From contig JAUIBP010000007.1 in the NCBI GenBank assembly GCA_030427735.1, positions 62,001 to 126,000 of the forward strand: a DNA stretch of 64,000 nt, given 5' to 3'. This stretch comes from Bacteroidia bacterium. Its GTDB lineage: Bacteria; Bacteroidota; Bacteroidia; Flavobacteriales; Flavobacteriaceae. Numbering within the stretch: position 1 is the stretch's first letter; each line of letters starts with the position of its first letter. A model generated the notes under the pieces. The model did not search any database. It saw only the letters and a list, made by a program, of their open reading frames with translations, and was not told the DNA's origin. The translations under genes were made by a program, and so were the position numbers. Below, piece by piece: positions 16,068 through 25,875 of the stretch.

Positions 16068-16709
16068 ATGGCAGAATGTGTAAACTGCGGAGGCTACACG
16101 AAATATAATGGAGGTCTTTGCTTAAAATGTTATAAGAAAGAAAATAAAGAACCTAATGTGGAAGTTGCGTTGATGGAGGAGGAGCCTACGATTGAAGAAA
16201 AATTTCAGGAAGTAGGATTATCCGATCAACAAAGAAATTATCGTTATAACATGATTAAAGGGCGTATCGCTGAAACCTTAATCCAGGAACTTTTTTTGTC
16301 TTTAGGTTATAATGTGTTTCATTATGGTATGGAAAACACCATCCCTGGCATTATGGAGCTCCTTAAAGGTGTAAGATCTGATGTTGCAAATGAAATAAGA
16401 CGAATGCCCGATTTCGTTATTCAAAACCCTAAAACAAATGAGGTTTTTTTTATAGAAGTTAAATTTAGAAAAAGTGGTGAATTTTTATCAAAGCATCTTC
16501 CTAAAGATTATCCCTATAGTAATGCATTTATAGTTTTGGTGAGTAAAAAGCATATTAAATGTATTTCGGTTAAAGAATTAGAAGAGGGTAAAGAAATAAC
16601 TCCTAAATCTAAAAATTATTTGGGTAGTAGAAAGGAGTTTGAGCTAGATAAGGAGACGATAATCGATTTTTGTAAATTTGCAATTCAATTTTTTCAAGGC
16701 GTAGAATAG
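16068..16709 (+). CDS. Zinc-ribbon PD-(D/E)xK nuclease-like protein
   Basis: 213 aa. The N-terminus has two Cys pairs, CVNC (4-7) and CLKC (18-21), forming a small zinc ribbon. The central domain reads GRIAETLIQELFLSLGYNVF (family Glu helix), RRMPDFVIQN (catalytic Asp) and FFIEVKFRKSG (ExK core), a typical restriction-endonuclease-like fold. It follows the XRE regulator in one operon, so it may be a regulated defence nuclease or the effector of a two-gene module. The target is unknown; the DNA/RNA nuclease assignment comes from motif reading alone. Confidence 0.7.
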   Translation: MAECVNCGGYTKYNGGLCLKCYKKENKEPNVEVALMEEEPTIEEKFQEVGLSDQQRNYRYNMIKGRIAETLIQELFLSLGYNVFHYGMENTIPGIMELLKGVRSDVANEIRRMPDFVIQNPKTNEVFFIEVKFRKSGEFLSKHLPKDYPYSNAFIVLVSKKHIKCISVKELEEGKEITPKSKNYLGSRKEFELDKETIIDFCKFAIQFFQGVE

Positions 16710-16791
16710 TGAATTGTTGGGATTATTTTAGAGTTGAATAAATAAATTAATTTTTGTTTGTCAGATTTATTACTTTTTAATTTAAATGATA

Positions 16792-17853
16792 TTACTTAAT
16801 CAGTTCAAATCCTAAGCCGGCACCAATCCAAGGTTGATTATTGAAAGTCCAATCTTTAGATTTGCTGCCAACAGCACTTTCCCAACCATAAAGTAAAGTC
16901 ATTTGGAATTTTCCATATGCATAACCTATTCCAACACCGTAACTAATTACTCCACGATTATATTTTTCTGATTCAGTCAGATTAAGCGTGTTCGAATTAT
17001 TAAGTTCAATCACACTGGATCCTAGGAATGGCCCTAATAAGACTCTTTGATCTCTCTCCAAATTTTCAATATCTTTTCTATACATAAATTTAGTCCATCC
17101 AATTGAGTAGCCTATAAATGCGTTAATATTAAAACTTGAGGAAAAGTCTTGGTTTTCTTTGTCATCGTCCCTAAATCTATATTTTAACGGGATAATAATG
17201 GCTGAAATAAAAAATTCATCGTATTTTAATGTTATTGATTGTCTGTTTTCTAGTTTGAAGTAATATGTTTTTCTACTCCATTTATCTTCTTTTTTGTCTT
17301 TTTCTTTTGTGTTTTTTGTTTTTTCAAAAATTCCGTTATTATTTTTAAATGTGAAATCTTCTGTTGATGAATCTATCTTAGGAGTTGATTTATTTTTACG
17401 ATTTACTTTTTCAGTTTGTTTTTTATTGTTTTCAATTTTCTTGCTCAACCACGCGTTTACAAAAAGTTTATCCTCTTCAAGTTTTACTGAGCCTCGCTTT
17501 ACATTGTCAGAAGTGCTTTTGGAGTAAGTAAATTTCATTTTATTGATCATTTTTTGATCTAGAGTTAGTTTTTCGTAGTATACTAAGTCAGTATTGTTGT
17601 CTGATTTTTTTTCAATTGTAATTTCTTTGCCTAATGGTAAGATAGAATCTATTTTTTCTTTCAGCTTCTTTTCATATTTGTCTAGTATGTTTAATTGACT
17701 GTATTTTTTTTCAATTTTTTCTTGGAGTTCTAAGCTAGTGGAATTTTTATATATGATTTTTTCCGGTATCCAATATGCTTTTTTAAATCTTTCTTGAGAA
17801 AGGAGGCAAGTACTAAACGATAGGGCACAAACAATCAGAATAAATTTTTTCAT
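16792..17853 (-). CDS. Exported beta-rich protein, probable outer-membrane barrel; function unknown
   Basis: 353 aa. A Sec signal peptide (MKKFILIVCALSFSTCLLSQ) is followed by a highly charged Lys-rich region (about residues 25-200, including TEKVNRKNKS and TKEKDKKEDKWS). The C-terminal 150 residues show alternating aromatic strands ending GAGLGFELIK, as in small outer-membrane barrels. There is no family I recognise. It is alone, convergent with the nuclease gene and divergent from hsdR, with two palindromes upstream. As cargo it could be a surface exclusion or phage-adsorption factor, but that is speculation. Confidence 0.6.
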   Translation of the reverse strand: MKKFILIVCALSFSTCLLSQERFKKAYWIPEKIIYKNSTSLELQEKIEKKYSQLNILDKYEKKLKEKIDSILPLGKEITIEKKSDNNTDLVYYEKLTLDQKMINKMKFTYSKSTSDNVKRGSVKLEEDKLFVNAWLSKKIENNKKQTEKVNRKNKSTPKIDSSTEDFTFKNNNGIFEKTKNTKEKDKKEDKWSRKTYYFKLENRQSITLKYDEFFISAIIIPLKYRFRDDDKENQDFSSSFNINAFIGYSIGWTKFMYRKDIENLERDQRVLLGPFLGSSVIELNNSNTLNLTESEKYNRGVISYGVGIGYAYGKFQMTLLYGWESAVGSKSKDWTFNNQPWIGAGLGFELIK

Positions 17854-17865
17854 TATTGAATTAAA

Positions 17866-17888
17866 TTTAGTGTAACAATTACACTAAA
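17866..17888. promoter_or_regulatory. Palindrome upstream of the barrel gene
   Basis: TTTAGTGTAA-CAA-TTACACTAAA is a perfect 10-bp inverted repeat 13 bases upstream of the start at 17853. It is probably an operator; it could also form a 5' UTR hairpin. Confidence 0.5.
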
Positions 17889-17960
17889 CTACCCTGTTAA
17901 CAAGTAAATTCCTATACCCAAAAAAGGGTATTTTTACTTTAAGGTATTGTTTTATAGTGT

Positions 17961-17992
17961 TTTAGTTTAGTGTTCTATATGTGTAAACTAAA
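17961..17992. promoter_or_regulatory. Second inverted repeat in the hsdR/barrel intergenic region
   Basis: TTTAGTTTA (17961-17969) and TAAACTAAA (17984-17992) are perfect complements with a 14-base spacer. The half-site resembles the TTTAGTGTAA of the neighbouring palindrome. The remaining 150 bases up to hsdR show nothing further. Confidence 0.4.
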
Positions 17993-18147
17993 ATTAGGCT
18001 CAATATTAGAATGGCTTAGATGTTTCAATTGTATTATCGCTGTCAATGTCAATCATCTATTTATTTGGCCTATTATACACATCATTTGCCCCAATAAAAG
18101 CTTTAGCTTATATTTAGAAGCTAAATAACCTAACCTGACCGCTATTA

Positions 18148-21100
18148 ATGTCCATTTCAAAATTCTCGTTTTTACAGGATAGCTACCCTGAATTATTCAC
18201 TATTAGTGAGTTATCTGAAAAACTGCTTGCTATAGACCCAAGTTCTTCTATTAGTAAATCCAGATTGTTTTCTGAAAAACTATCGCAATTAGTGTGTGAT
18301 TTTGAAGGATTAGAAGGCTTTGATGGCAAACAAGTAGAGCGCATTAATCAATTAAATTATAAAAATTATGTACCTGACGCTGTTTCCGATCTAATGCATA
18401 CCATTCGGAAGTCAGGAAATAAAGCGTCGCATGATGGCACCGGAACAGACCAAGAAGCTTTATACATTTTAAAAAAATGCTTTCAGTTGGCCTGGTGGTT
18501 TTATGAAACCTATGAAAACGATTATGTAGCCGATAAAACCTATAAACTTCCAGAAGCCGAACAGCAGCCAGATATTGAGGCGTTAAACCAAGAACTGGAT
18601 CGGCTTTCAAAAGAAGTGGTGAGCTATAAAGAAAAAATAGCCCAACTAAATGCTAGCGCATCAGTTATTCAAGAACGTAAAGAGCGTTCATATAATAGTT
18701 CCAGAAATATTGATAAGTCTGAAAAAGAAACCAGAGAACTTATCGATGAACAATTGCGACAAGCGGGTTGGATATGTGATACAGAAACCTATAATTATAA
18801 AAGCAACAAAACATTACCTGAAAAGGGGAAAAATATAGCTATTGCCGAATGGCCATGTGATGGCAAATGGGCCGATTACGCCTTATTTATAGGAACGAAA
18901 CTTTATGGTATTGTTGAAGCCAAGAAATATGCTACCGATATTTCAACCGATTTACGACAGTCTAAAATATATGCTTCAAAGGTAGCTGAATCAGAATCGT
19001 GCGAATTACTTGGAGACTGGCAAGGCTATAAGGTCCCCTTTTTATTTTCGACCAATGGGCGTTCCTATTTGGAACAACTGAAAACTAAAAGTGGTATTTG
19101 GTTTTTAGATGTACGCAAAAACACAAACTTACCAGAAGCTTTACGTGGTTGGCATTCGCCTGAAGGTTTAGAAGAATTATATAAACGAGACATTCAAGAA
19201 GCCAATAAAAGGCTTTTAGAAAGTGATTACGAATACTTAAAAAATAAAAATGGTCTAGGATTGCGTTATTATCAAATCGATGCGATTAAGGCTATTGAAA
19301 GCAAAATACAAACACAACCAAACGATAAACGTTCGCTCCTGGTTATGGCCACTGGTACGGGTAAAACCAGAACCGTTTTAGGCTTGACGTATCGTTTTAT
19401 AAAATCAGATCGTTTTAAACGTATCTTATTTTTAACTGATAGACGTCTGTTATCCAGACAAGCTTCAGCTAGTTTTAATGATACCCGAATTGAAAATCTG
19501 CAAACTTTTGCCGGGATTTATAAAATGGAAGATACATCGGTGTCAAACCCCGATCAAGAAACCCGATTGCATTTTGCAACCGTACAAAGCATGGTAAAGC
19601 GTCTGTTTTATTCAGAGAATCCTTTGCCTATTGATACTTACGATTGCATTATTATAGATGAAGCGCATAGGGGCTATAATTTGGATAAAGAACTTGATGA
19701 AGACGATTTATATTTCAGAGACGAACAAGATTATGTAAGTCAATATAAACGGGTTATTGAATATTTTGATGCCTATATTATCGGTTTAACAGCTACACCG
19801 GCCTTACATACTACCGAGATTTTCGGGAAACCTGTGCATAGCTATTCGTATCGAGAAGCAGTTATTGATGGGTATTTAATAGATCATGAGCCACCGTATT
19901 TAATTAAAACGAAATTAAGCGAAGAGGGTATTGTTTGGAAAAAAGGAGACAAGCCTAAAGCATATAACCCAGAAAACAATACCATAGAAGAGTTATCGGA
20001 GCTAGATGATGAATTGCATGTCGAAATCGAGCAATTCAATAAAATGGTAATTACCGAACCGTTTAATCGGGAAGTCATTAAACAATTAGTCAAAGTTATT
20101 GATCCTGAAGAGGACGAAAAAACCTTAATATTTGCAGTTCGTGATAGTCATGCCGATATGATTGTGGAAATTCTTAGAGAAGAATACGCCAATATTGGTT
20201 ACGATGTTGCCCAGGGTACGATCGAAAAGATTACTGGTGATGTTTACGATCCAGAGGAATTAACCAAACGCTTTAAAAATGAAAAGTTCCCAACTATTGC
20301 GGTCACGGTCGATTTATTAACCACAGGTATTGATGTACCGCAAATAACCAATTTGGTATTTTTACGTCGTGTGCGATCCCGTATTCTATTTGAGCAAATG
20401 TTAGGGCGTGCCACCCGTTTGTGTGACGATATCCATAAAGAGTTTTTCAGAATATATGATGCGGTAAGAGTATATGAAGCCTTACAGGACTATACGCAAA
20501 TGCAAACCGTGTCTAACCCGAGTATTAGTTTTACAAAGCTGGTCGAAGAACTCGATCATATTAACAAACCGGAACGAGCCGAAAAACAATTGCAACAAAT
20601 CATTGCTAAAATACAGCGTAAAAAGCGAGCCTTAGAGGGCGATAGTCTAGAGGAGTTTAGTTATTATACTAACGGTAGCAGTCCAGAGGAGTTTATTGAT
20701 ATGTTAAAAACAGTTTCCGCAGGCGATGTCAAAAATGTGGTTGCCGATTATAGTAGTTTATGGCAATTTCTAGATAAAAAAGTATACCGACCAAAAGTAC
20801 AATTGGTTTCTGATCATGCCGATGAATATCGCGGTATGGAACGCGGATACGGTAAAGCCGACAAACCCGAAGATTATATTGAAGGCTTTAAAACCTTTAT
20901 TCAGGAGAACCGAAATACCATTGCCGCTATTAATATTTTGTGTACACGCCCTTCAGAGCTGGATCGCGCCTCCTTAAAAGAACTTCGCATGAAACTGGAT
21001 GCTGAAGGTTACACCAATGTTGGATTGAACACGGCATGGAAACAAATGAAAAATGAAGATATCGCGGCCGATATTGTATCTTTTGTACGTACTATGGCTT

Positions 21101-21363
21101 TAGATGCCCATTTAGAAAGTCATGACGAACGCATTAAAAAAGCAGTAGATAAAATCCGTGATATGCAGGATTGGAATAAAATACAACTAAAATGGATTGA
21201 TCGCTTTGAAGCGCAACTGCTCAAAGAGACCATTTTACAAATTCCAGACCTTAACGATGCCCCGTTTAATCGCGATGGGGGCTATAAACGATTGAATAAA
21301 ATTTTTGATAATAAACTGGACGATATTATACGGTCATTAAATGAAAACCTATATTCGGCCTAA
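18148..21363 (+). CDS. hsdR: Type I restriction endonuclease subunit R (HsdR)
   Basis: 1071 aa. An N-terminal DUF4145-like helical domain (1-150) with coiled coil is followed by the HSDR_N nuclease (ADYALFIGTKLYGIVEAKKY, ExK near 254). The SF2 translocase motifs are ATGTGKTRT (about 400), DEAHRG (about 503), GLTATP and QMLGRATR, and the C-terminal helical domain contacts the methylase. It cuts unmodified DNA after ATP-driven translocation with HsdM and HsdS. The next gene follows after 16 bases. DUF4145-bearing HsdR proteins are usually of the EcoEI-like type. It is intact and full-length. Confidence 0.96.
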   Translation: MSISKFSFLQDSYPELFTISELSEKLLAIDPSSSISKSRLFSEKLSQLVCDFEGLEGFDGKQVERINQLNYKNYVPDAVSDLMHTIRKSGNKASHDGTGTDQEALYILKKCFQLAWWFYETYENDYVADKTYKLPEAEQQPDIEALNQELDRLSKEVVSYKEKIAQLNASASVIQERKERSYNSSRNIDKSEKETRELIDEQLRQAGWICDTETYNYKSNKTLPEKGKNIAIAEWPCDGKWADYALFIGTKLYGIVEAKKYATDISTDLRQSKIYASKVAESESCELLGDWQGYKVPFLFSTNGRSYLEQLKTKSGIWFLDVRKNTNLPEALRGWHSPEGLEELYKRDIQEANKRLLESDYEYLKNKNGLGLRYYQIDAIKAIESKIQTQPNDKRSLLVMATGTGKTRTVLGLTYRFIKSDRFKRILFLTDRRLLSRQASASFNDTRIENLQTFAGIYKMEDTSVSNPDQETRLHFATVQSMVKRLFYSENPLPIDTYDCIIIDEAHRGYNLDKELDEDDLYFRDEQDYVSQYKRVIEYFDAYIIGLTATPALHTTEIFGKPVHSYSYREAVIDGYLIDHEPPYLIKTKLSEEGIVWKKGDKPKAYNPENNTIEELSELDDELHVEIEQFNKMVITEPFNREVIKQLVKVIDPEEDEKTLIFAVRDSHADMIVEILREEYANIGYDVAQGTIEKITGDVYDPEELTKRFKNEKFPTIAVTVDLLTTGIDVPQITNLVFLRRVRSRILFEQMLGRATRLCDDIHKEFFRIYDAVRVYEALQDYTQMQTVSNPSISFTKLVEELDHINKPERAEKQLQQIIAKIQRKKRALEGDSLEEFSYYTNGSSPEEFIDMLKTVSAGDVKNVVADYSSLWQFLDKKVYRPKVQLVSDHADEYRGMERGYGKADKPEDYIEGFKTFIQENRNTIAAINILCTRPSELDRASLKELRMKLDAEGYTNVGLNTAWKQMKNEDIAADIVSFVRTMALDAHLESHDERIKKAVDKIRDMQDWNKIQLKWIDRFEAQLLKETILQIPDLNDAPFNRDGGYKRLNKIFDNKLDDIIRSLNENLYSA

Positions 21364-21379
21364 ATTTTAAAACGAAACG

Positions 21380-22840
21380 ATGAGTGCAGAAGAGATAGCA
21401 AATAAGCTATGGAATTTATGTAATGTATTACGCGACGATGGGGTAACCTATCACCAATATTTGAACGAGTTAACCTATATACTGTTTTTAAAACTTTCGG
21501 AAGTCAAAGACTTTGAAGAGCATATTCCTGAGGAATACCGTTGGCGTGATTTTGTAGACGAACACGACAATAACGAAGCCTTTGTGCGTTACCGTAAGTT
21601 TTTGGCCGAAGTAAGTAATGAAACGTCTAGCGAGAGCATTAAGGAAATCTATACCAATGCCTCGACCAGTTTACGCAAACCGGTTAACTTCAATACACTG
21701 GTGCAAGCCATTGATAAAATTGATTGGTACGAGCAGGATGACCGCGATGTAATGGGCGATATTTACGAGAGCCTGTTAGAGAAAAATGCTGGTGAAAAGA
21801 AAAGTGGTGCCGGACAGTATTTTACTCCAAGACCTTTAATTAATATCATGGTGGATTTGATGGTTCCTAAATTGGGCGAACGTTGGAACGATCCTGCGGC
21901 AGGAACTTTCGGGTTTATGATTTCGGCCGACAAATACCTACGTGATAAAACTGATAATTACTACAAGCTAAGCGATAAGGAACGTAAATTCCAGGAAGAA
22001 GAAGCGTTTAGCGGGGTAGAATTGGTAAGTGATGCCCACCGTTTGGCTTTGATGAATGCGCGTTTACACGGGATGGAAAGCAAAATTTATTTGGGCGATA
22101 CCCTAACCGATTTTGGTAAAAGCCTTAAAAATTTTGATGGTGTATTAGCCAATCCACCGTTTGGAACTAAAAAAGGTGGTGAAAAACCCAGCAGAGACGA
22201 TTTAACCTTTTTATCGAGCAATAAGCAGCTTAATTTTTTACAACATATTTACCGAAGTTTAAAAAAGAATGGCGAAGCCCGTGCAGCCGTAGTATTGCCT
22301 GATAACGTGTTGTTTGAAGATGGCGATGGCCAACGCATCCGTAAAGATTTAATGGATAAATGCAACCTGCATACCATTTTACGATTACCCACTGGTATCT
22401 TTTATGCGGCCGGTGTAAAAACCAATGTGCTCTTTTTTACACGAGGCAAAACCGAAACTAACAACACCCAAGGGGTTTGGTTTTACGACATGCGCACAAA
22501 TACTCCAAACTATGGAAAACGTACCCCATTTACCGAAACCGCCTTTACCGACTTTGTAAAAGCTTATACAGGAGGTGTTACCGTTGAAACTGTAGAACAG
22601 GACTACGATGGCAGTATAGACCACGCCAAACGTTTAGCCATAAAAGACGAACGCTGGCAATACCTCTCCCGAGACACCATAGCTAAAAAGAATGATAGTT
22701 TAGACTTAGGGTTAATAGCTGATGATAGCATTAGTAATAGTGAGGATCTAGGCGAACCAGTAGACATTGCCAAAGAAGCTATGGCTGAACTTAAAAGTAT
22801 AACGGCCCAATTACAAGCCATGATAACCGAGTTACAATAG
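21380..22840 (+). CDS. hsdM: Type I DNA methyltransferase subunit M (HsdM)
   Basis: 486 aa. The N-terminal HsdM_N helical domain (MSAEEIANKLWNLCNVLRDD) precedes the N6-adenine methylase. SAM-binding motif DPAAGTFGF lies near 171 and catalytic NPPFGTKKGG near 257, with GQYFTPRPLINIMVDLM before them. It methylates adenine within the bipartite site chosen by HsdS and forms the M2S core of the complex. It lies 16 bases after hsdR and 1 base before hsdS, so the three are one operon. Confidence 0.97.
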   Translation: MSAEEIANKLWNLCNVLRDDGVTYHQYLNELTYILFLKLSEVKDFEEHIPEEYRWRDFVDEHDNNEAFVRYRKFLAEVSNETSSESIKEIYTNASTSLRKPVNFNTLVQAIDKIDWYEQDDRDVMGDIYESLLEKNAGEKKSGAGQYFTPRPLINIMVDLMVPKLGERWNDPAAGTFGFMISADKYLRDKTDNYYKLSDKERKFQEEEAFSGVELVSDAHRLALMNARLHGMESKIYLGDTLTDFGKSLKNFDGVLANPPFGTKKGGEKPSRDDLTFLSSNKQLNFLQHIYRSLKKNGEARAAVVLPDNVLFEDGDGQRIRKDLMDKCNLHTILRLPTGIFYAAGVKTNVLFFTRGKTETNNTQGVWFYDMRTNTPNYGKRTPFTETAFTDFVKAYTGGVTVETVEQDYDGSIDHAKRLAIKDERWQYLSRDTIAKKNDSLDLGLIADDSISNSEDLGEPVDIAKEAMAELKSITAQLQAMITELQ

Positions 22841-22841
22841 T

Positions 22842-24218
22842 ATGAGTTTACCGAAAAACTGGGTTGAAACTAGATTAGAAAATGTAATTTTCTATAAAAA
22901 AGGAAAGAAACCGAAAATTCTGAAAGACGAAGAATTTGACAATTCTTTGCCATATCTTGATATTAAAGCATTTGAGAAAGGAGAAATAAGAAGATATGCT
23001 GATAAAGCATCTTCTAATCTTATTGATGAAAATGATATAGGAATCGTATGGGACGGAGCAAGGAGCGGCTGGGTTTCTTATGGAAAATCAGGAGCTATAG
23101 GTTCAACAATTGCTAAGTTAACACCATTAAAAATTGAGAGTACTTTTTTATACAGGTTTCTTCAATCTAAATTTGAGTATTTAAATTCCAATACAAGAGG
23201 AACAGGGATACCTCATGTAGATCCACAAATTTTATGGAATTTGAAGTTTCCACTCCCACCACTCGCAGAGCAGGAGCGTATCGTTGCCAAGTTAGATGTC
23301 TTGTTTGGGCAGATTGATGTTATGAAACAAAGTCTGGAGCGCATCCCACAATTATTAGCCAATTTTAAACAACAAGTTCTAACCCTAGCGGTAACGGGTA
23401 AGTTGACTGAGGCTTGGCGTGAGGGAAAGGAGTTGAAGGATTGGGAAGAAACAAATATAGGAAGTTTATTTTCCGTTAAGACAGGAGCAACCCCTAAAAG
23501 AGGAGAACAAAAATATTATGATGGAGGAGATATTCCATGGCTTAAATCGGGCCAGGTTAAAAATGAATTAATTTATGAAGCAGAAGAATTTATCACTGAC
23601 TTAGCTATAAAAGAAACAAATACGAAAGTATTTCCAATAGATACTTTATTAGTTGCAATGTATGGAGAAGGTAAAACAAGAGGTCAGGTTGGATGGATGA
23701 AAATTGAGGCTGCAACTAACCAAGCTATAGCTGCATTAGTAAATGAAAATTTAGATATTAGAACTAGGAGTTACACCTATTATTTTTGCTTGAGTCAATA
23801 TAATGAGATTAGAGCGCAAGCGGAAGGAGGAAACCAACCTAATTTAAATTTGTCAAAGATAAAAAATTGGAAAATACAGTTGCCTCCTCTTCAAGAACAA
23901 AAAGAAATCGTTAACCGTGTAGAAAGCCTGTTTGCTAAAGCAGATGCTATAGAAGCCCAATACCAAAGCCTAAAAACTAAAATAGATAGTTTACCACAAG
24001 CCATTTTACATAAAGCCTTTAAAGGCGAGTTAGTGCCGCAATTACCAACAGATGGTGATGCTAAGGAGTTGTTGAAGGAGATTGAGAAGTTGAAGGCGGA
24101 GGCTAAACCTAAGAAAAAGAGTACTAAAAAGAAAACCTATACAAAAACCAAAACTTCAATACCTCAAGCGGCAGAACCTGATAGGGCTGGGTATGAGAAT
24201 GATTTGAAAATTAAGTAG
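22842..24218 (+). CDS. hsdS: Type I specificity subunit S (HsdS)
   Basis: 458 aa with the standard symmetric plan: TRD1 (about 1-140), conserved helical region 1 (PLPPLAEQERIVAKLDVLFG), TRD2 (about 200-340, starting SLFSVKTGATPKRGEQ), conserved region 2 (LPPLQEQKEIVNRVESLFAK), then a Lys-rich tail with KPKKKSTKKKT. The TRD sequences are more AT-rich than the conserved regions, as expected for swapped specificity domains. The target sequence cannot be predicted by eye. After this gene the usual operon is interrupted by an AT-rich three-gene cassette before the GIY-YIG gene. Confidence 0.95.
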   Translation: MSLPKNWVETRLENVIFYKKGKKPKILKDEEFDNSLPYLDIKAFEKGEIRRYADKASSNLIDENDIGIVWDGARSGWVSYGKSGAIGSTIAKLTPLKIESTFLYRFLQSKFEYLNSNTRGTGIPHVDPQILWNLKFPLPPLAEQERIVAKLDVLFGQIDVMKQSLERIPQLLANFKQQVLTLAVTGKLTEAWREGKELKDWEETNIGSLFSVKTGATPKRGEQKYYDGGDIPWLKSGQVKNELIYEAEEFITDLAIKETNTKVFPIDTLLVAMYGEGKTRGQVGWMKIEAATNQAIAALVNENLDIRTRSYTYYFCLSQYNEIRAQAEGGNQPNLNLSKIKNWKIQLPPLQEQKEIVNRVESLFAKADAIEAQYQSLKTKIDSLPQAILHKAFKGELVPQLPTDGDAKELLKEIEKLKAEAKPKKKSTKKKTYTKTKTSIPQAAEPDRAGYENDLKIK

Positions 24219-24244
24219 CCTTAATTAATTTAACAGAATCCTTT

Positions 24245-25243
24245 ATGAAGAAAAAAGATCAAAAGAATAAAATTGATTACGATCGAATTAAAGAAATCGT
24301 AAACAAAGAGGTTAATGCAAAGGAGATAAAAAGAAAGGAAGCAGAGGCTAATAACTCTGAACTTTATGGATCTAATCTTATTTCGTCAAAAAGAATCGAA
24401 ATAAAAGACTCAATGTTCTTTAGTTCGATAAAGAGATTTGAAGGCAAGACATATTATGTTATTAATGGTAATAAATTTAATAATCATTTATTTATTAGAG
24501 CTGTAGCAAGATATATCATTTTTGAAAATGTTGATTTTTCAAAAACATATTTTGAAAACTCCTATTTAAGAGACTGTAAGTTTATTAGATGTAACTTTGA
24601 AGGTGCTAAATTTACGGGATGTAATTTACAGGGATCCTATTTTGATAACTGTACTTTTGATTATGTAAATTTTGAAAAAACGTTTGTAGATGATGAAATT
24701 TTTGAGTGTGCTCCTAAACAAGATAACTTGAAATATAAATTTTCTAGATCTTTAAAGCTAAACTATGCATCGGTTGGAGACTATATTAAAGCTTCAAAAG
24801 CAGTGACAATAGAACTTGAAGCTACGAAAAGTCACTTGAAGGATAGTTGGCTATCAGGTGATCAATATTATAAAACTAAATATGGTGGACCAAAAAGAAC
24901 AGTAGAGCAATTTTGGAAATGGTTTAAAGTAAGTCTTCTTGATTTTGTATGGGGTAATGGAGAAAGTTTGTGGCGATTGGTTCGCTTTAATTTAATAATT
25001 TTTTCCTTATTAACTTTATATGATATTTTTAAAAAATCAGTATCACAGTTAAATGTTTTAGAAATTTTTGAAGTTTTCCTTATTAAGGTTCCTAGTAATT
25101 ATTTTGGAATAATAATTAAGCAAGGAGATCAAAACTATTTTGAATATTATCCAAATTGGTTATCCCTACTTCTAGTAATAACAAGGTTAGTATGTTTTGG
25201 GCTTTTAATGTCCATCATTATAAAAAAATACAATAGACGATGA
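24245..25243 (+). CDS. Pentapeptide-repeat protein with C-terminal membrane segments
   Basis: 332 aa. Residues 1-45 are charged and coiled. Residues about 88-155 contain pentapeptide-type repeats (NVDFSKTYFENSYLRDCKF, then IRCNFEGAKFTGCNLQGSYF). The C-terminus has two hydrophobic helices (about 248-268 and 305-327) separated by a possible re-entrant stretch (EVFLIKVPSNYFGIII), like two-helix pore proteins, though no selectivity filter is recognisable. Its stop overlaps the next start as ATGA (25240-25243). This is the first gene of a coupled three-gene cassette inside the restriction operon. A membrane effector role is a guess from architecture. Confidence 0.7.
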   Translation: MKKKDQKNKIDYDRIKEIVNKEVNAKEIKRKEAEANNSELYGSNLISSKRIEIKDSMFFSSIKRFEGKTYYVINGNKFNNHLFIRAVARYIIFENVDFSKTYFENSYLRDCKFIRCNFEGAKFTGCNLQGSYFDNCTFDYVNFEKTFVDDEIFECAPKQDNLKYKFSRSLKLNYASVGDYIKASKAVTIELEATKSHLKDSWLSGDQYYKTKYGGPKRTVEQFWKWFKVSLLDFVWGNGESLWRLVRFNLIIFSLLTLYDIFKKSVSQLNVLEIFEVFLIKVPSNYFGIIIKQGDQNYFEYYPNWLSLLLVITRLVCFGLLMSIIIKKYNRR

Positions 25244-25875
25244 AACATATTTATGTTTTTGGGTCTATTGTTAGAGGTGAAATAGATCAATATTCTGATA
25301 CTGATTTATTGTTAATAACTGATGAGCAAATTAAAAATATAGATATAAATAAATATTCTGTATACACATCAAATAGGATTAATGAATTGTATAAGGAGGG
25401 CAATCCCTTTGCTTGGCATTTATATTATGAATCTAAATTAGTATACTCGTCAAATGATAAGGATTTTTTAAGTGAATTAGGTAAGCCTGCTAAATATTTA
25501 AATTGTAAATCTGATTTATTGAAATTTAAAAAATTGTTCGATGATAGTAAAATTTCGATTAAAGAAGATAATTTTTCTACGGTTTTTGATCTTTCAATGA
25601 TTTTTTTAGCAATAAGAAATTTTGCTACATGTTACACTCTTGGATGTTATGAAACACCAATTTTTAGTAGATTAACATTTGAAAAATTATCTGATTACCC
25701 GTTAAAATTGGATAATGAAATAAAAGATATATTAATGATGTCAAGAATTAGTTCAACAAGAGGAGTTAATTATACTTTAGAAGATGAATCCTTAATTTTG
25801 TTAGATTTAAATTTGGATAAAATTGAAAGTTGGTTTAATGAAATATTAGATAATTATGAGAGCAGAATTCAATAG
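25240..25875 (+). CDS. Minimal nucleotidyltransferase (MNT) domain protein
   Basis: 211 aa. It opens with the nucleotidyltransferase active-site pattern YVFGSIVRGEIDQYSDTDLL, with GSxxRG and SDxD catalytic residues intact. Residues about 95-211 are helical, of HEPN-like or KNTase-C-like size, but without an RX4-6H motif. MNT proteins can act as antitoxins that AMPylate HEPN toxins or as defence enzymes. It is coupled to the membrane protein upstream (ATGA) and overlaps the next gene by 20 bases, so the three products are probably made together. The substrate is unknown. Confidence 0.75.
   Translation: MKHIYVFGSIVRGEIDQYSDTDLLLITDEQIKNIDINKYSVYTSNRINELYKEGNPFAWHLYYESKLVYSSNDKDFLSELGKPAKYLNCKSDLLKFKKLFDDSKISIKEDNFSTVFDLSMIFLAIRNFATCYTLGCYETPIFSRLTFEKLSDYPLKLDNEIKDILMMSRISSTRGVNYTLEDESLILLDLNLDKIESWFNEILDNYESRIQ

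Noticed and set aside
24220-24240. ccttaattaattt as another copy of the element-end CTTAATTAA repeat
   Set aside because: It lies in the middle of the cargo, only the short AT-rich core matches, and such octamers recur by chance in this composition.
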